In this document: in pieces, positions 23,690 through 37,368 of the stretch
Numbering within the stretch: the first letter of the stretch is position 1
Layout: every line of letters begins with the position of its first letter
DNA from: Sympetrum striolatum
Lineage: Eukaryota; Arthropoda; Insecta; Odonata; Libellulidae
Direction: 5' to 3'
Length of the DNA: 64,000 nucleotides
NCBI GenBank assembly: GCA_947579665.1
Contig: OX388350.1
Location: 85,331,152-85,395,151, forward strand
Notes under the pieces: generated by a model
What the model was told of the DNA's origin: nothing
The model's database searches: none
Seen by the model: only the letters and a program-made list of their open reading frames with translations
Position numbers and translations under genes: made by a program

Positions 23690-25870
23690 CTTGCATACTG
23701 CAAGCACATCGATAACACAAATTTTTTGTCGGCATCACATAGAGTACGTCCTCAAAATAAAAAAAAATGGATGGAAAATATACTTAATTACCTGTGCAAT
23801 TTATTCGTCTGGCATCGAACCCAGGTCTTCCCGGTCATACTTACTATGCAGCACTATAGAAGATCACCATCTGTAACTATGTGTGAAAATTCAAGTAGAA
23901 ATATAAACTGCAACTGCCTCAAACGACGTCCTACTTTTCCCTTATATTCCTTATGAGAGAAATGCTAATGTGCTCTGGCATCGAACCCAGGAATAGTACG
24001 GTGTTATCTAAATTTTTTTCTAAAACCAATTCTTTTCATACATCTTCCAGCCGAGTACGAACTTCCTATCATTTCGATAAGTTCATCAAAAAAATAATGA
24101 AATACTAAACCAATGTATTTTAAACGGGAGACATATTTGCCGCCCGGCATCGAACCCGGATCTTTCTGGTAATACTTACTATGCAACATAATAGAAGATC
24201 ACTATCTCTAACTATGAGTGAAAATTCGAGCAGAAATATTGGCTGCAACTGTCTCAAACGACGACTTACTTTTCCCTTATATTCCTAATGAGAGAAATAT
24301 TAATGTACTCTGGCATCGAACCCAGGAATAATACGGGCTTAAGAATTTTTTTTTCTTAAACCATTTCGTAATATATATCTTCTAGCAGAGCGAAAAGTTC
24401 CTTACATTCCGGTAAGTGCATCAAAAAAATTAATGAAAAACTATCCCCATGCATTTTAAATGCGGGATTTTTGCATCGTCCTAGCATGGAACCCAGGACG
24501 TTCTTATAAGTAATCATTGATGTTCATAATAGTTCTTGATCATATCTGTAAGCTCCTTGAATTTTGATTCTCTACCTGTCCGGGAAGTATTATTTAAAAA
24601 ATTTTGAAAATCGCCACCATCTATTCTTATGGAGAAAATCGGGACTTTGGGGCCTTCTGGAATCGAACCCATGACACCAAGGTTCAATGTCGGCTTTTTC
24701 CTGGAGGTTACACGTCATGGCCATAACGTCGTAAAAATTTCAAGTCGGTGGCACTTGAGGAACATGGCTAGACTTTTGATCCCCAGTGTATATATATATA
24801 TATACGAGTAAAATGTTGCTTGCATACTGCAAGCAGATCGACAACACTATTTTCATGTCGGCATCATATCGGGACGGCCATCAAAAGAAAAAAGTGGATT
24901 GAAATTTTTCTTAAAATTCGCTAAAATTCCATCGTCTGGCATCGAACCCGGGTCTTACTGGTGAACCTACTATGAAACACAATAGAAAATCACCATCTCT
25001 AACTATGTGTGAAAATTCAAGCAGAAATATGGGCTACAACTGCCTCAAAAGACGTTCAAATTTTCAGGAATTTAAATGGCTCTCTGGATTCGAACCAAGG
25101 ACGATCTTGGAAATCTACAACATGTTTCCGAAAGTTATTTATGATCTCTATCTATATGCCGAATTTCAAGTTTCTATATTATTGGGAAGGGGTTCAAAAT
25201 AGTTCATAAAAATTGAATCAATTACTGATTGTGGAGACGCGTGGTGTCGAACCCAGGACCTACTGGCAGCTGTGAAAACATATTATGACTTGGTTTGACC
25301 TGATCTTATTAAATGCAAAGATTGAAGTCAACAACTTGCCAGGAAGTACCTAAAATTTGCTTCCGTAATCTCCATAAGAAATGCATTGTAGGATGTAAAT
25401 GGCCCTCTGGGATCGAACCAAGGACCATCAGCGAGCTCTAAAATTTTATTGTGAAATATATTTATGATATATATCTACGTGCCAAGTTTCAAGTTTCCAA
25501 GTCATCTGTAAGTAATAAAAAAAAATCTTAAAAATCGCAATGTAAATTAAAAGGGAGAATATTTGCCCTGGCCTAGCATCGAACCAAGGATAATATTTGT
25601 AGATGTCTTTGTGGTTTCCTTTAGATATACACGGCATCTAGCGATCTCTAGAATTTCAACTCTCAACTCTTCCGGGAAGTGCCTCAAAAAATTTTTCGAA
25701 AATCCCCGCCATGTATCTTTATGGACAAAATCGTGACTTTGGGGCCTTCTGGAATCGAACCCATGACACCGAGAGTCAAAGTCGGCTTTTTCCTGGAGGT
25801 TACACGTTATGGCCAATATGTCGTAAAAATTTCAAGTCAGTGGCACTTGTGGAACATGCTTAGACTTTTG
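23690..25870 (-). repeat. Degenerate tandem satellite, about 168-bp monomers with a B-box
   Basis: A GGNNTCGAACC motif (reverse complement of the Pol III B-box GGTTCGANNCC) occurs at 23811, 23977, 24146, 24312, 24659, 24938, 25086, 25243, 25409 and 25751. Near-matches fall at 24486 and 25575. Spacing is mostly 148-176 bp, with one 279-bp gap that contains a short microsatellite. Monomers share flanking words (CAAGTTTCAAGTTT, CTTCCGGGAAGTGCCTC, TGAAAATTCAAGCAGAAATA). A higher-order copy is visible: 24629-24800 and 25721-25890 are about 88% alike. The array is a decayed satellite or a tandem tRNA-related SINE. Confidence 0.8.
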
Positions 25871-25892
25871 ATCCCCAGTGTATATATATATA

Positions 25893-25980
25893 AGTATATC
25901 CGGAGAAGCGTCTATATATAATAGATATATATATATAAGTATATCCGGAGAAGCGTCTATATATAATAGATATATATATA
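25893..25980 (+). repeat. 45-bp tandem duplication
   Basis: AGTATATCCGGAGAAGCG followed by a TATATATAATAGATATATA tail occurs twice with a period of 45 bp (second copy from 25938), with no differences that I can see. It is an extension of the adjacent AT microsatellite. Confidence 0.85.
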
Positions 25981-26094
25981 TTAATCACTCATCTTCCAAG
26001 TTTATATGGAATATAGAGTTCGAAAATACGGTGATAGATAAATATTTACGTCTTATATATGGAGAAAGTCATGTGCTGGCCACATCAGATTTTT
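25979..26094 (+). repeat. 115-bp repeat, copy 2
   Basis: This matches 23258-23372 in the same orientation, ending in GTGCTGGCCACATCAGA. It lies about 150 bp before the first coding exon of the Toll-like gene, so it may be in that gene's 5' flank or first intron. Confidence 0.75.
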
Positions 26095-26241
26095 TTTCAC
26101 TTGCACTTGAGTGCTGTTGCAAAATCTGGAATCCGCACGAGTTTATTACGCAATAGAGTTTATTTCTTTCACAATAAAACCTCATTAGAGCTTCGTCTAA
26201 TCCATTTCCTGAAGATCAATTCCTCCATTTGTCTTTACAGA

Positions 26242-29200
26242 ATGAGTATGAAGTTTGGGACGCTGAGGTTCATCATCCTCTTGGCGTCCGGAATTGAATC
26301 GCTTGCTGAAAGTGAGCCATTTCACCAAACGAATGGGAGTTATCTCAAAGGTGACATCAACAGAGTACTGCCAATGAATGATAATTTATGCAAGAAGAAA
26401 ACGTCTTGTTTATGCAAGAATACGGCTGACGGAGTTTACTACCAATGTGATACACTTTTACGTGCCTCTCTCAGGCATTACGGGGAAGAGGGTAATGGCA
26501 TCCGTTTACAAATCTACTGTAACGAAGCCGTCGGAAGAGAAGGCATCAGTACCCATATACTACATTTATCTGGAGTACCAGTAGATGCAGTCCATCTTTA
26601 CGGTTGCCCAACCGACTCCATCTCAGACTTCCGACATCCCGCCAAAATACATTCCCTATTCCTTTTCTGTGAAGAGAGAAAAGAAATTCTGGCTCCGAAT
26701 CAATTCCAAAATCTAAGCAGCTTGGAAGAATTAAGTATATCATGTGTTCACCTGAGGAAACTACCAGGGAAATTATTTCAAATGAGAAAACATAATCTCA
26801 GGATAATTCGGATACATGAAACAATGATTGAACTACTAGGAGACGGTCTACTGTCCAATATCACAGAATTGAAATCCATAAGCTTCGGAAACAATAAAAA
26901 ACTCTCCTTAAGAAAGACAGATTTCACTGGCTTGCGTAGGCTAAGGTATCTTAATATTACTAAATCTTTTTCCAAAAAGAAAGACGAGGACCTTTTTGAG
27001 CCAATTTATAAAATCACTAATTTAACAATATCTGAAAGCGGATGGAAGAGTTTACCAAGAAGTTTTTCGCTACTTAGGGAGCTGCAATATCTTGAAATAT
27101 CTAAAACATCCATTGAAACGATCGGCGTTGACTTATGCAATCAACAGAATGGCATTATGGATATCAAAGTAATGAGAAATCCCTTTCTTGACTTTCATCC
27201 CGATTGTCTGCAAATGTATAATAATTCTAGGTACATGGACTTTTCTGGAAACAACATGTCCAATTTACCAAATACAACAATAATACTGAATAAGTTGCTG
27301 CGTTTTCTATTGAATGACAACGGTCGTGACATCAGAGTCTTGGAGAATTTCATTGAAAGTAAATCACTACAGAATATACAAATGAGGAATTCTTCCATTC
27401 ATTCGATTCACAACGACTTCTTTCGCAGTATTCCCAATGTTCAACGAGTGGATTTAAGTAACAACAAACTTACCTACTTGCCAGACGGATTTTTTGAATT
27501 AAATCACAATTTAAAGGACGTTTCATTACGAGGTAATCAGCTAACTTTTATCCCACAGAGTTTATTATCTTCCAAATTTGAATTGATTACTATCAATTTG
27601 TCCCACAATAAAATCTCCAAAATCGATTTTAATATCTCCTCACTACTTACTTCATTGGAGTATTTTAATATTGCCTTCAATAAATTAACCCACATTCCAA
27701 AAAATCCCTTCTCAAGTATGCCGTACATCTTTTATTTAAATTTTTCTTACAACAATATATCCCAAATTGACAGCGATGCTTTAAAAAATATGACGAAATT
27801 AACAATGCTTCGGATAGGAGGAAACATGTTGGAAAGTGCATCCTTTCCCAATTCCAATTCTTTAAATTATCTCAGCGCTGAAAGCAATTACTTCACCGAA
27901 ATAAATTGTACAGATACACCTATGCTTACTGAGATCAATTTATCCAACAATGTAATGAAGGAGCTCAACCTAAAAGTTTTTGACTTATGCCGTTTCTTGA
28001 GATATCTAAACTTATCTCGCAATCTAATTGGAAATATAATCGGGGATGTACCTTCTAGAGGTATATGGTCACTAGATTTGTCATTCAATCAATTGAAATC
28101 CCTATCTCCTGTATTTGACCAACATTCATCTTCGTCAAGGTTAGTAATATACTCTTTGGATGTCTCTGGAAATCCAATGGAGAGTTTCGAACTCAATTGG
28201 CTAGATGTAAAGCATGGTAGGGTTTCCCTAAGAAGCTGTAACATATCGACATTGACTTTCGAAGATGGGATCGAAGTGGTTGTATCAGTATTGGACCTTT
28301 CTCACAACAAAATAAACTCGGAAATCTGGCCTTGGTTCTACGATGAAGACCTTAAATTAGCAGGAAGTGTATCTCCATTCGAGAAGATGGAAACTTTGGA
28401 AGTGAGTAGTTTCAATTTTTTCCAATCTTTCTTAAATTATTGATTACTTCCCTCGCGTTAAATATGCGCGAAATACTTGCTCGAACTCACATCAAAAACT
28501 GTTATTCATTAAGATGATTCTAGATTCATTGAGCATAGTATTTATAATTATAGAGATAATATCTTAAGGGAGCTATGTCATTGAACAATAATTCTGTATC
28601 GATAAATGTTAAGTTAAAAAAGTGCCTTTCAGGTTCAGGTAAATATGAAATTATGAATATTTAATAAGGTTTTAAATAGCAATGAGTGTTTTTTTTTAAG
28701 GAGCTGTACTTAGCTTATAACGATATAACGGTTATCCCATTGGATTTTCGAATACATAAACCTAAACTGAGGATACTGGATCTTAGCTATAACAAGATAA
28801 AGCATCTCACCTATGAAGAACTGCTATTTTCTACTTATCGTATGGTCAACGATGGAAATTTCGAGAAATACTATGCTCACCACGGCCTAACAGTGAATCT
28901 ACGGAACAATTTAATTCGAAGCATAGATTTTCCCCACACAATGGTAAGTAGTTATGTTTTTTGAATTCATTTGTGTGATAATTGTTATATCAAGTAATAC
29001 TTTCTCAGTTGAAACTTATGAAATATCTAAAAAAAAGGACACTTTAAGATTTAAATGTTTAACTTGATTACTACAATTTGAATCTATGATCAAAATTGCT
29101 TCTTAGCGTCATCAACGTATATTCAAGTAAGGTTTGATATATCCGTGTATTACATCTATGTGCCCAATAGAGGGCGTAATGTGCCGTTGTTGCGCTGTTC

Positions 29201-30570
29201 CCAAACGAAATATTTCCTTATGATTTAATATGCATTCGAAAATTTTCGTTTAGCACAAGGAATACGACATAAAAATCATTACTTTTCGTTAATAATATTT
29301 TTTTCAATAAAAAATACTTAAAAATTATAAATATTATCACAGAGAAGAAGTGTGTATAATATTTTGACTAATAATGTATTTTGCCAAAAGTGGAGAGTAA
29401 TGGAAATTGCAGGAGAGTGTCAATGAAATATATAAGTTGGCGATCACCCATTTTATTTCAGTTGGCCCGGAACATTACCACAATATTCGAGAAGCACAAG
29501 TACAGCCATGCCACTATTCAATTAGGTAGTAATCCATTTGAATGTGGGTGTAAAGTGATTCCTTTTCTTCGTGTGGTGGAAGGGGACGTGGTTCTCTTGA
29601 GCGAACTGTGGCGCTCTAAAAGGAAAGACTTGGTTCTGCAAGCAAGGATAGATGCCACCAATTTAACCTGCAGGTAACGGCGATAATGAGGAAACCTCAT
29701 GTAGCTGTTATATTTTATACAATTTTTTACGTAAATTTTTTTATGTCCGTAATATTCTTGATCATGGTAATATAGTACCCCGTTTTGTCTCAGGGATGGG
29801 GAAATATGGGTAAGTATACACTCTTTTGAAAAATCTACAATATGTGATATAAAAATGCTTGATGTGCGAAATCAAATATTTACACCCGTTGAGATTATTC
29901 TGGTAGTTTAAATAAACAATACTACTAAAAAACAGCAACTGAACCGATTATGTAAATTAAAGGTATTAAAAAAATATTTTGCTCTGGTTACTTGTCACAT
30001 GGTCCAAAAGAATTTTTTTAAATTATTCTCTGTCTGCCTCTTACAATATCACTCTAACACAACCCAACGTGTTTTGTTTAAATTTGACCGAATGAAAATA
30101 CTTATATAGAGAGATGGAGTGAGACTTAGGATACTTCTTATTTTAATATGTACCTCAGCTGGTTTTTGATATTTCGGTATTTCTCATACTGAACACATTC
30201 ATTTTGTCCCTTTCTCTTTCCGATATTATTCCTTTGAATGTAAGGAAAAATATTTTAAATCCCTATTTTGATTAAATAGACAGCAAAATATCCCTTAATA
30301 GTATGATGAAATACTTTTTATTAATAATTTACTTAAACACTGAATCCGGATTAAAGAAATTAGTGAGACATAATTTATGTGCAATGAAGGCTATATACGA
30401 TATCCATAACCTTCGTCATTCGCACTTACAGCATCTAATCGATTAATGTGTCGACTCTGTTTCTTCACAGGTACCCTGAATCTTTAAATGGAAAATCGGT
30501 GGTTGATGCGGAAACTTGGATGTATCATCTTCTGCCAATGATGGTATTTTGTGTTTTGTCAGAGGATTAG
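26242..30570 (+). CDS. Toll-like leucine-rich-repeat receptor ectodomain, four exons, no TIR domain found
   Basis: Spliced model: 26242-28401, 28701-28943, 29462-29673, 30471-30570 (stop TAG 30568-30570), giving about 904 residues. All introns are GT/AG with good sites (GAA|GTGAGT, ATG|GTAAGT, CAG|GTAACG), and the frame is kept at each join. The start follows a likely acceptor (TCTTTACAG), so an upstream 5' UTR exon is possible. A signal-peptide-like stretch (LRFIILLASG) is followed by a Cys cluster (CKKKTSCLCKN) and many LRRs (for example VQRVDLSNNKLTYLP, ITINLSHNKISKI). The exon 1-2 join restores an LRR (LEELYLAYNDI). The LRR C-terminal cap is complete: NPFECGC, then TCRYPESLNG, then FCVLSED, then the stop. 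Toll proteins normally continue with a second Cys cap, a membrane helix and a TIR domain; I find none. It could be a secreted form, a truncated paralogue or a recent pseudogene. Confidence 0.85.
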
Positions 30571-30890
30571 GACCATACCGTTTGATGCACCTATCAGTCA
30601 AATCTGTTACACTTTGGTCCAGACGGCCTCAAGGATTCGATTCAATCTTCTGTTTGTAATCGCAATCAATTGGTCATCCTTGAAACAGGCAGCCAAAGAA
30701 TTCTCCGAGGACGAAGTTAGTTACCATCAAAATGGAAATGAAGACTCTCGCTCATGATAATATATGTTATTAATTCTGTTAGACTGGAACGCGGTAAATT
30801 GTATGGGAGAGAAATTCTGGGAACAATCTGATGTGTTAACAGTGTGCATTTGCAGGTTTTAATAAATATTTTTATTAAATACCCTTATTT
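30571..30890 (+). other. Putative 3' UTR / decayed continuation of the Toll-like gene
   Basis: AATAAA at 30861-30866, about 290 bp after the stop, could end the transcript. The shifted open frame 30551-30757 contains ICYTLVQTASR and AINWSSLKQAAKEF. The placing of its Cys and Trp-Ser-Leu residues vaguely resembles the second Cys cap that follows the first cap in Toll proteins. That would mean a stop and frameshift cut the original gene here. The resemblance is weak. Confidence 0.4.
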
Positions 30891-33800
30891 CTAAAGCAGC
30901 CACTCCTCACTAATTTTATGACTTGAAATTGTTTCTTATTACCTATATTTCTCCTGCCGAATATGTGCGAGATAAGACTTACGATAAAGTGTCTCCCAGA
31001 AGGAGCCTATGCTTCCTTTTATTTTTATTCTCGGCCTGTACAATGAAAGGCTTCATTATTGTAATGAAGTAATCAATATTAATCTTTGCAGCAGTACTCT
31101 GTATCGTTCTTATTTTTAATAAAATATCATAATTTAATCTTCATAATATATCTAGTATCAATAATTTTAAATTGGAAATAGGGATATCTGCTTTCAGCCT
31201 TTGTTGTTTTGCATATACTTACTAGCAACATCAAATGTAATTAAACATAAATAGACATGCATTATACGAAATACTTAAAAGTAAAAAGATGTGATTTTAT
31301 AACCGCCTCTTGCATTCATTCAACGAAATGAATTTCATTTATTCGTTTTTTTGTAGCAGACTAAATTTTTGGGGCGTTTAAATTGTATTTTGCACAAGTA
31401 GTTGTTGATTAATATTTTTTTAAACCTATATCCAGCATAATAGCTTCACATAGAAACGGTACCATTTTTTACAAAACAAATTAATCAATGGTTTTTATTG
31501 TGTATTATCAGTATTTCGGATTACATTACGTAATTTCTTCATTTGAGCTATAGAAAAATGAATTTATTTGCTCTAACTTAATAAAAGAAAATATTAAGAA
31601 TATATATTTGATATCCAATTATATTAATTTAACCAAATGAAATAATATTTGCTCTGCTTTACTGTAATTGTATTCTTTTATTCCTTTAATTTCGGATTTT
31701 AATATTTAATCTACGGAATCAAAGGAACCATTTCCCTTGAAATATGTATGGACACTTAAAATTGGTAGCTGAGAGTAATGTACCCTTCCGAGTAGTAATG
31801 TTAACTAATAGATGCGTAAGAATTATCAAGTTCATTTATGTAAATTGTTATTCCTGGCCATTATACTTTCCAATTACTAGTTGAAGATCTAATAAGAGAT
31901 TGGCTTAGCACACACATACGTTGTATCACTGACAAATTTCTTCGAAATAAATTTTTTTAAATAAATAATTTACCGCTATTGAATGTTAAAACATAAAAGG
32001 GAAGATCATCTTAATAAACTTAGACATAGAGATCATATCAAAAGATACGTCAACTTTCTTATTGCTTATCTTCCTGTTTGTGATGATGGACTATTGACCT
32101 TTGAAAAGCAATCGCAAATCGAGAACAACAATGTTTTCAGCAGTATCCCCGAATTTTATGTTTTGTTTAGGGCACCGTAAAGATGGTTCGTGACCGTATT
32201 CCAGTGAAGAGAAATAAAACTGCAGACACATTGTGCTTCCTTTGCTTCGAACATATTGCAGAACATTATTATTCGTCGTTCCCAATTTATTTAATGAGAA
32301 AATGGAATTCTTTACCTGTATAACAGAGAACCATTTTCCACAGTAGTTACTTGATCGGATACTTTTAAATCGAAATATGCGTTACTGGCATTTATACGGC
32401 GTATGTAAATATCCTTTCAAATTAAAGGAAATTATCATGAATAAAGTTGTGATCTTCAAACGGATATCAATATGTAAATGCCATTCTAATTTGGACTTGG
32501 ACTCGCAAAAAAACAATGGATAGTTATCTTAACAAGTAAGAATAGGAAATAATGATACGGAAAGCGAATTCAGTCAAATATTTGTTGACGTTGACGGTTT
32601 AATTCCAAGGAAGGATATATATATATATGCTGTGTAAATCAGAAAGATGACTGGAAAAAAATATATCAAAAGAATAATACAGATATTCAGTTATCACTCA
32701 TATCATGTAATTGATTCTTATAGTTCATTACCTTTCAATAGGTTCATGTATCTTAATATTCCCTATTCAACGCAATCGTTTTTTGTTAACGTTTATTCTT
32801 TACTGGTATTAATTCCTTGTGTTTTTTCACGAGAAAATGAATGAGCTCAGAAGCAAAAATACCTTGGTCGTCGGGTTCTGTGTAGTAACAAACATTTTAA
32901 AAACCTTTTAATAATTTCATGGAAATTAGCGCAGTTACGGATCGCAACGAATATAACATAACCAAAATAACAGTCATTCGTCAATGTATTCTCTTTCAGT
33001 CCTTGTCTAGGTTTAGTAGTATGATTTTTCTAATTTAATTTGCGAAAGAAATTAAGTCTGCAGGCGATAGATATTGAACTAATTTAAATTATTTTCTATC
33101 ATGAACTATCAAATGAATTCATTTTCCGTTTCCCGAAATGTTATTTTCCATGCATTTCAACTTAACGTGAATAACTATTGATGAAAATATTAACCTCTTA
33201 TCAGTTGTTTTATTTTGAAAGATATAGCTAACTATCGCCGTCTGTTACAAAAATGATTACTCATCTCCTCAATTCACGGAAATATTCACATCCCTCGACC
33301 TGAATATTACAACGACATCCAGTTTGATTGTAATTTAGAGGGTTCAAGAAAAAAGAAGAGATAGTGTGATACTGTTGAAAGCTTGGAGGAGAGAAGTAAC
33401 TCTGTTTTCTGTGAAAAAGGTTATAATTCTGTATGAGGAAAGGTGAGCAGAGGGATGAATCCAGCAGTGGAATAGAATAGGAGAGAGAAACTCGAAAGAT
33501 ACAAGAATAGTAAACTGAAATACTTATGGAATGATTTGGTAGTTATACTTTGTAAATTCACCTTCAATATCCATTTTATAGCTGAGAAAACAATTTAAAA
33601 ATTCACAACCAAACTCGCAAAAAGTCTTGATTTTCCTTGATTCAACAAACTCGATGACCCCATTCTTTAGTAACCCTTTTTCTTTTAGATTATTCTTCGC
33701 AACGTTGTGACCCAACGAAAACCCTGTGACCGTCTGGAGGTCGGATTTTACGTGCACTGATAAAACCGGATGCAATAATAAATAATGCAATACGAGTTTT

Positions 33801-34048
33801 CTCAACTGAAAAAGTAAAGCTCACTTGAAAATGGACGAGGGACATCTTTAGTAAAGAGAAGCTCTGGACGTTGAGGATTGATGCGTCGTTGCAGATATTC
33901 CAACTGCTGACCAATGAATTTGTTTAATATAATTATTAATTCCATATAATTGTTAATTTGCTTACTTTGAGATCGAGAGTTCTGAACTTAACCGCGAACT
34001 AAAACGACTGTACTTCACTCCAATTCCAGTTCTGATTGTTTTCGGAAG
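30891..34048. other. Unassigned AT-rich sequence downstream of the Toll-like gene
   Basis: I searched the open frames here for the membrane helix and TIR motifs expected of a Toll 3' exon and saw neither. Nothing else is recognisable. A short TA tract is present near 32619. Confidence 0.55.
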
Positions 34049-37000
34049 CAATAGTTTCAACATACAGTATTTTATTTGCTATGTTTTTGTGACAAATTAT
34101 GTGTCTTAGAAAGAATAGTATCCTTTATAAAATTCTACCAGTATAACTCAATGAGGAAGATCTCTTTGATTCAGTTCTTATTGAAATGCGGTGCGAATAA
34201 GTGGTAGCTTGTATATAATCAGGTATATACTCCGTCTTTTATTTATTCGTTAGGAAACAGCGCGTTTGAATCACTCAAAGATCATCAATAGAATACATAT
34301 AAATGGAATCTATAAATAATGCGATAATTCAATGAAAACAGTAGACTCCATAAAACGCATTTTTGGTGGATGTGATGTAAACGTTCGAAAGTGAAGGAAC
34401 TCTATTTCGAACAGATTTGAATACGTGGCAATTTTAAGGGATCCAGATGATGAAAGGTGTACCCACGAATTTGAAAAGGTACAGCGCAAAATATATCGAG
34501 ATGTGTGTTTGGATAAGCTGGCGTTGTGTAAATACTATCCGAAGCAAGTCTTTGAAATGAAGGATATAATATGAATTCAGAGAAAGTACGTTTGCGGATG
34601 ATTTAATCGGGATTAGGAGACTCTTTCGTTACTTCTTCTGATTGGAAAATTTTCATAAGATAAGATATTTAACATCCACGAATTAATATATCGAAAGTTT
34701 CAAAGTAATTCTTCGATCAATTAAAAAATGTTAAAATGGATAATGTCTCAGCATTACCGTCGGTGGTGAAAAGTGAATCTAAATTTCAATAAGCATAAAA
34801 ATAGGAAATTAATCCTTTTTATACTTTGGCGCATGATAAAATCAGTGATGGAGAGGAATTTAAAAAAAATGGACGGAGAACTTCCGACTCTTTGATTAAT
34901 GCAAATGCGAATTAACGAACCATATTTCACAAGTATTTGATTTCAGTCTGTGTAAGTGGGATTTAACTTTTCCATTTCCCTGAGATGAATTAACTTGTCT
35001 ATAGGCACAGTATTTCACTGCTTATGTTCACGGCAGAATAAAAGAAAATTAGATTGCAAAGGAAGGAAAACTCCGTCAGACGAGTACGAGGAAAGAGCTC
35101 TCAATATCAGAAAAATTATAATTCTAAAAAATCCCCTATTATAGCAAACGTTGTAGCCGATAATGGGACAAGTTTAATAATAAATGCTATAAATTGGATT
35201 AAAAAAGTATTGGTGCAATAATGATTGTTATTAAACAAAGTACACAGTATATAAACAAACATTTTTAAAAATATTTTCACCCAAAATATCAATTATATTT
35301 CTGCACCCATGCATTTGGCCATCTCTCATTGGAGTGTCCGGGTGATACACCTCTGTGGGAGAGATGTCCCATTAGCATAAACTGAAATATATCTGGAAAG
35401 AGCTATTTACATGACAAAATAGTTTAAATTAACTTGAAATTAGGATTTTTCTAAAGGCTTAAGTTAACTTTAAAACATATTTAAAAGTTTAATCTGCAAA
35501 ACTTTAGCCAAAAATTATAGTACATTTAGAGAACAATATCCAATTAAAGTTATAATGAAATTTGCAATCGGTATGAATGGGGGCTGGAATACACATCGTC
35601 CATACGCGTGAAGAAAACTCCTGACGGTGGTTCGTTGTAAGGTTAAAGGCAAAAAGCCCAGTCCATAGCCTTTCTAGATACTTCCTCGAATATTCTTCCA
35701 ACCTTTATTGGTGTCCCTTCCTATCAAAAATATTAATCTCATCACCTTTAAGTTGGATCATTTTGAACTATTTTGAAATATAATTAAAATATTCACACAA
35801 CAAATAAAACATTAAATGTTATAAATAGGTGCGAAACAGCAATGCATAGCTTCCGCAACGAGCAACCGTGTGAAAGAATCGACGAGGATGGAAGGTGCTG
35901 CAAAACAGCTTAATTCACTGAATCTGCCTTCTTATCTAGTCCCATAGGAGGCATCTCAGTCACCTTCAGAGGCATTTAAATGGCATATTGAGGCTTGATC
36001 ATCAGTTTTCATTGCAAGTGGTATCTTCGTACGCAAAAATATTGTCGTTTTAACCGAAAATATTTGACAATTTCGATATTTTTGTCGAAATTTCGAAACT
36101 TCGAGAAAAAAATTCTCACAGAAGATATTTTTTATTTCGAAAACAAATTATCTTTGTAATGTCCATGAAGGTGAGCCACTTTTGCCTGGTGTTACATCTC
36201 GATCAGAAAAAGAAGTGGAAAACGCTCTACCCCAAGGCTTGCTAAGCAATACGTCATCTTTTGATTGTGCATAAAATGCATTCGATCGTGGTTTATATTT
36301 GAATTGACATTTTAATGCAGAATACAAAATTTTTCCTGAAAAAATCCCGAATCAGCATCATCTTAAATTTAAATTGATACTTATAGGACATAAATACAAA
36401 AGATAACACTGGGGAATCTATCCCGAGAAGAGATCTATCCTCTCAGTACGGGAGAGATGCCCTTGCAACCAGTTGGGCTTCACTTTTAAGATGCCCAGTC
36501 ACTGCACGTGGATACTATATGAACCTATAGCTACAAGTTTTCGCCCTTTATTTCAAAATATTCATACATTTAAACTGATGCCAACTGGAAGCATTATACT
36601 CTATCTTATAACAGGGCGAAAAAAACAATACCTACTTGAAATGATGTTATAAAACTGCGTAAAAAGAAATAATCGCTGTGAAACTCTTGCATGTTGTAGA
36701 GAGATGCCTGACTGACGAACACCGTTAGTATAGCAATCTTGTGGTTAAAAGTACTACGACTGGGGCATCTCTCTCGAAATTACCTCGTTAGCAAAGAAAT
36801 CCGTATAAGCCTGAAGAAATGAAGAGGCTTCATTTGACTGATGCACGCCGCATGTGTACACAGATCCTCATTTGACACAGCTTTAAGGCTGAGCCAAATA
36901 AATCAATTATTTAGATAATAAAAATAATAAAGAATTTATTAGAGGTATCAAACCCATTAACTTAATACACAATCAATATAAAAATACATATAGAATAAAG

Positions 37001-37121
37001 CATATAGATAAAGGATGAGTTGAACTATTGGATTTACTAATTAAATCCTCTCCAATTTTCAATATTCATTCATCATATATCACTCGATTAATTTTTGATA
37101 CTATTACGTCTCCTATCTAGA

Positions 37122-37253
37122 CACGGGCGCCGTCATGATTTTTGTCAGCGGCGCGGCGGCGTAGGGGGAGAATGAAGCCGTCGGCGGCGGCGTAACGGCG
37201 TGAACTCTGACTGGTTAATCAGAGGCGGCGGAGCGGCGTAACCGGGGGCGTGT
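37122..37253. repeat. CGG-rich tract in copy B
   Basis: This is the expanded counterpart of 2926-3030, with additional GGCG units and an extra GTAACCGGGGGC segment. It is a useful marker of divergence between the two repeat copies. Confidence 0.7.
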
Positions 37254-37368
37254 AAAATTTTGTTCGTACACGGCATGAATGAAGGCGAATAACTCGAATA
37301 TCGGAGTGTATTTTATTATAATAATATCGTACCAATAAGGACAATGTAGAGTTATCTTGAATACGCAG

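Noticed and set aside
23811..23821. Possible tRNA genes at the B-box motifs
   Set aside because: The T-arm-like stem is imperfect, and no acceptor, D or anticodon arms can be drawn around it. I call it satellite or SINE-like instead.
23407..23956. Open frames with long Ile-Tyr repeats
   Set aside because: They are translations of the (AT)n microsatellite and have no independent coding support.
31983..32180. Candidate Toll TIR or membrane exon
   Set aside because: No hydrophobic helix and no TIR motifs (no DAF-like, RD-like or FW-like boxes) are present.
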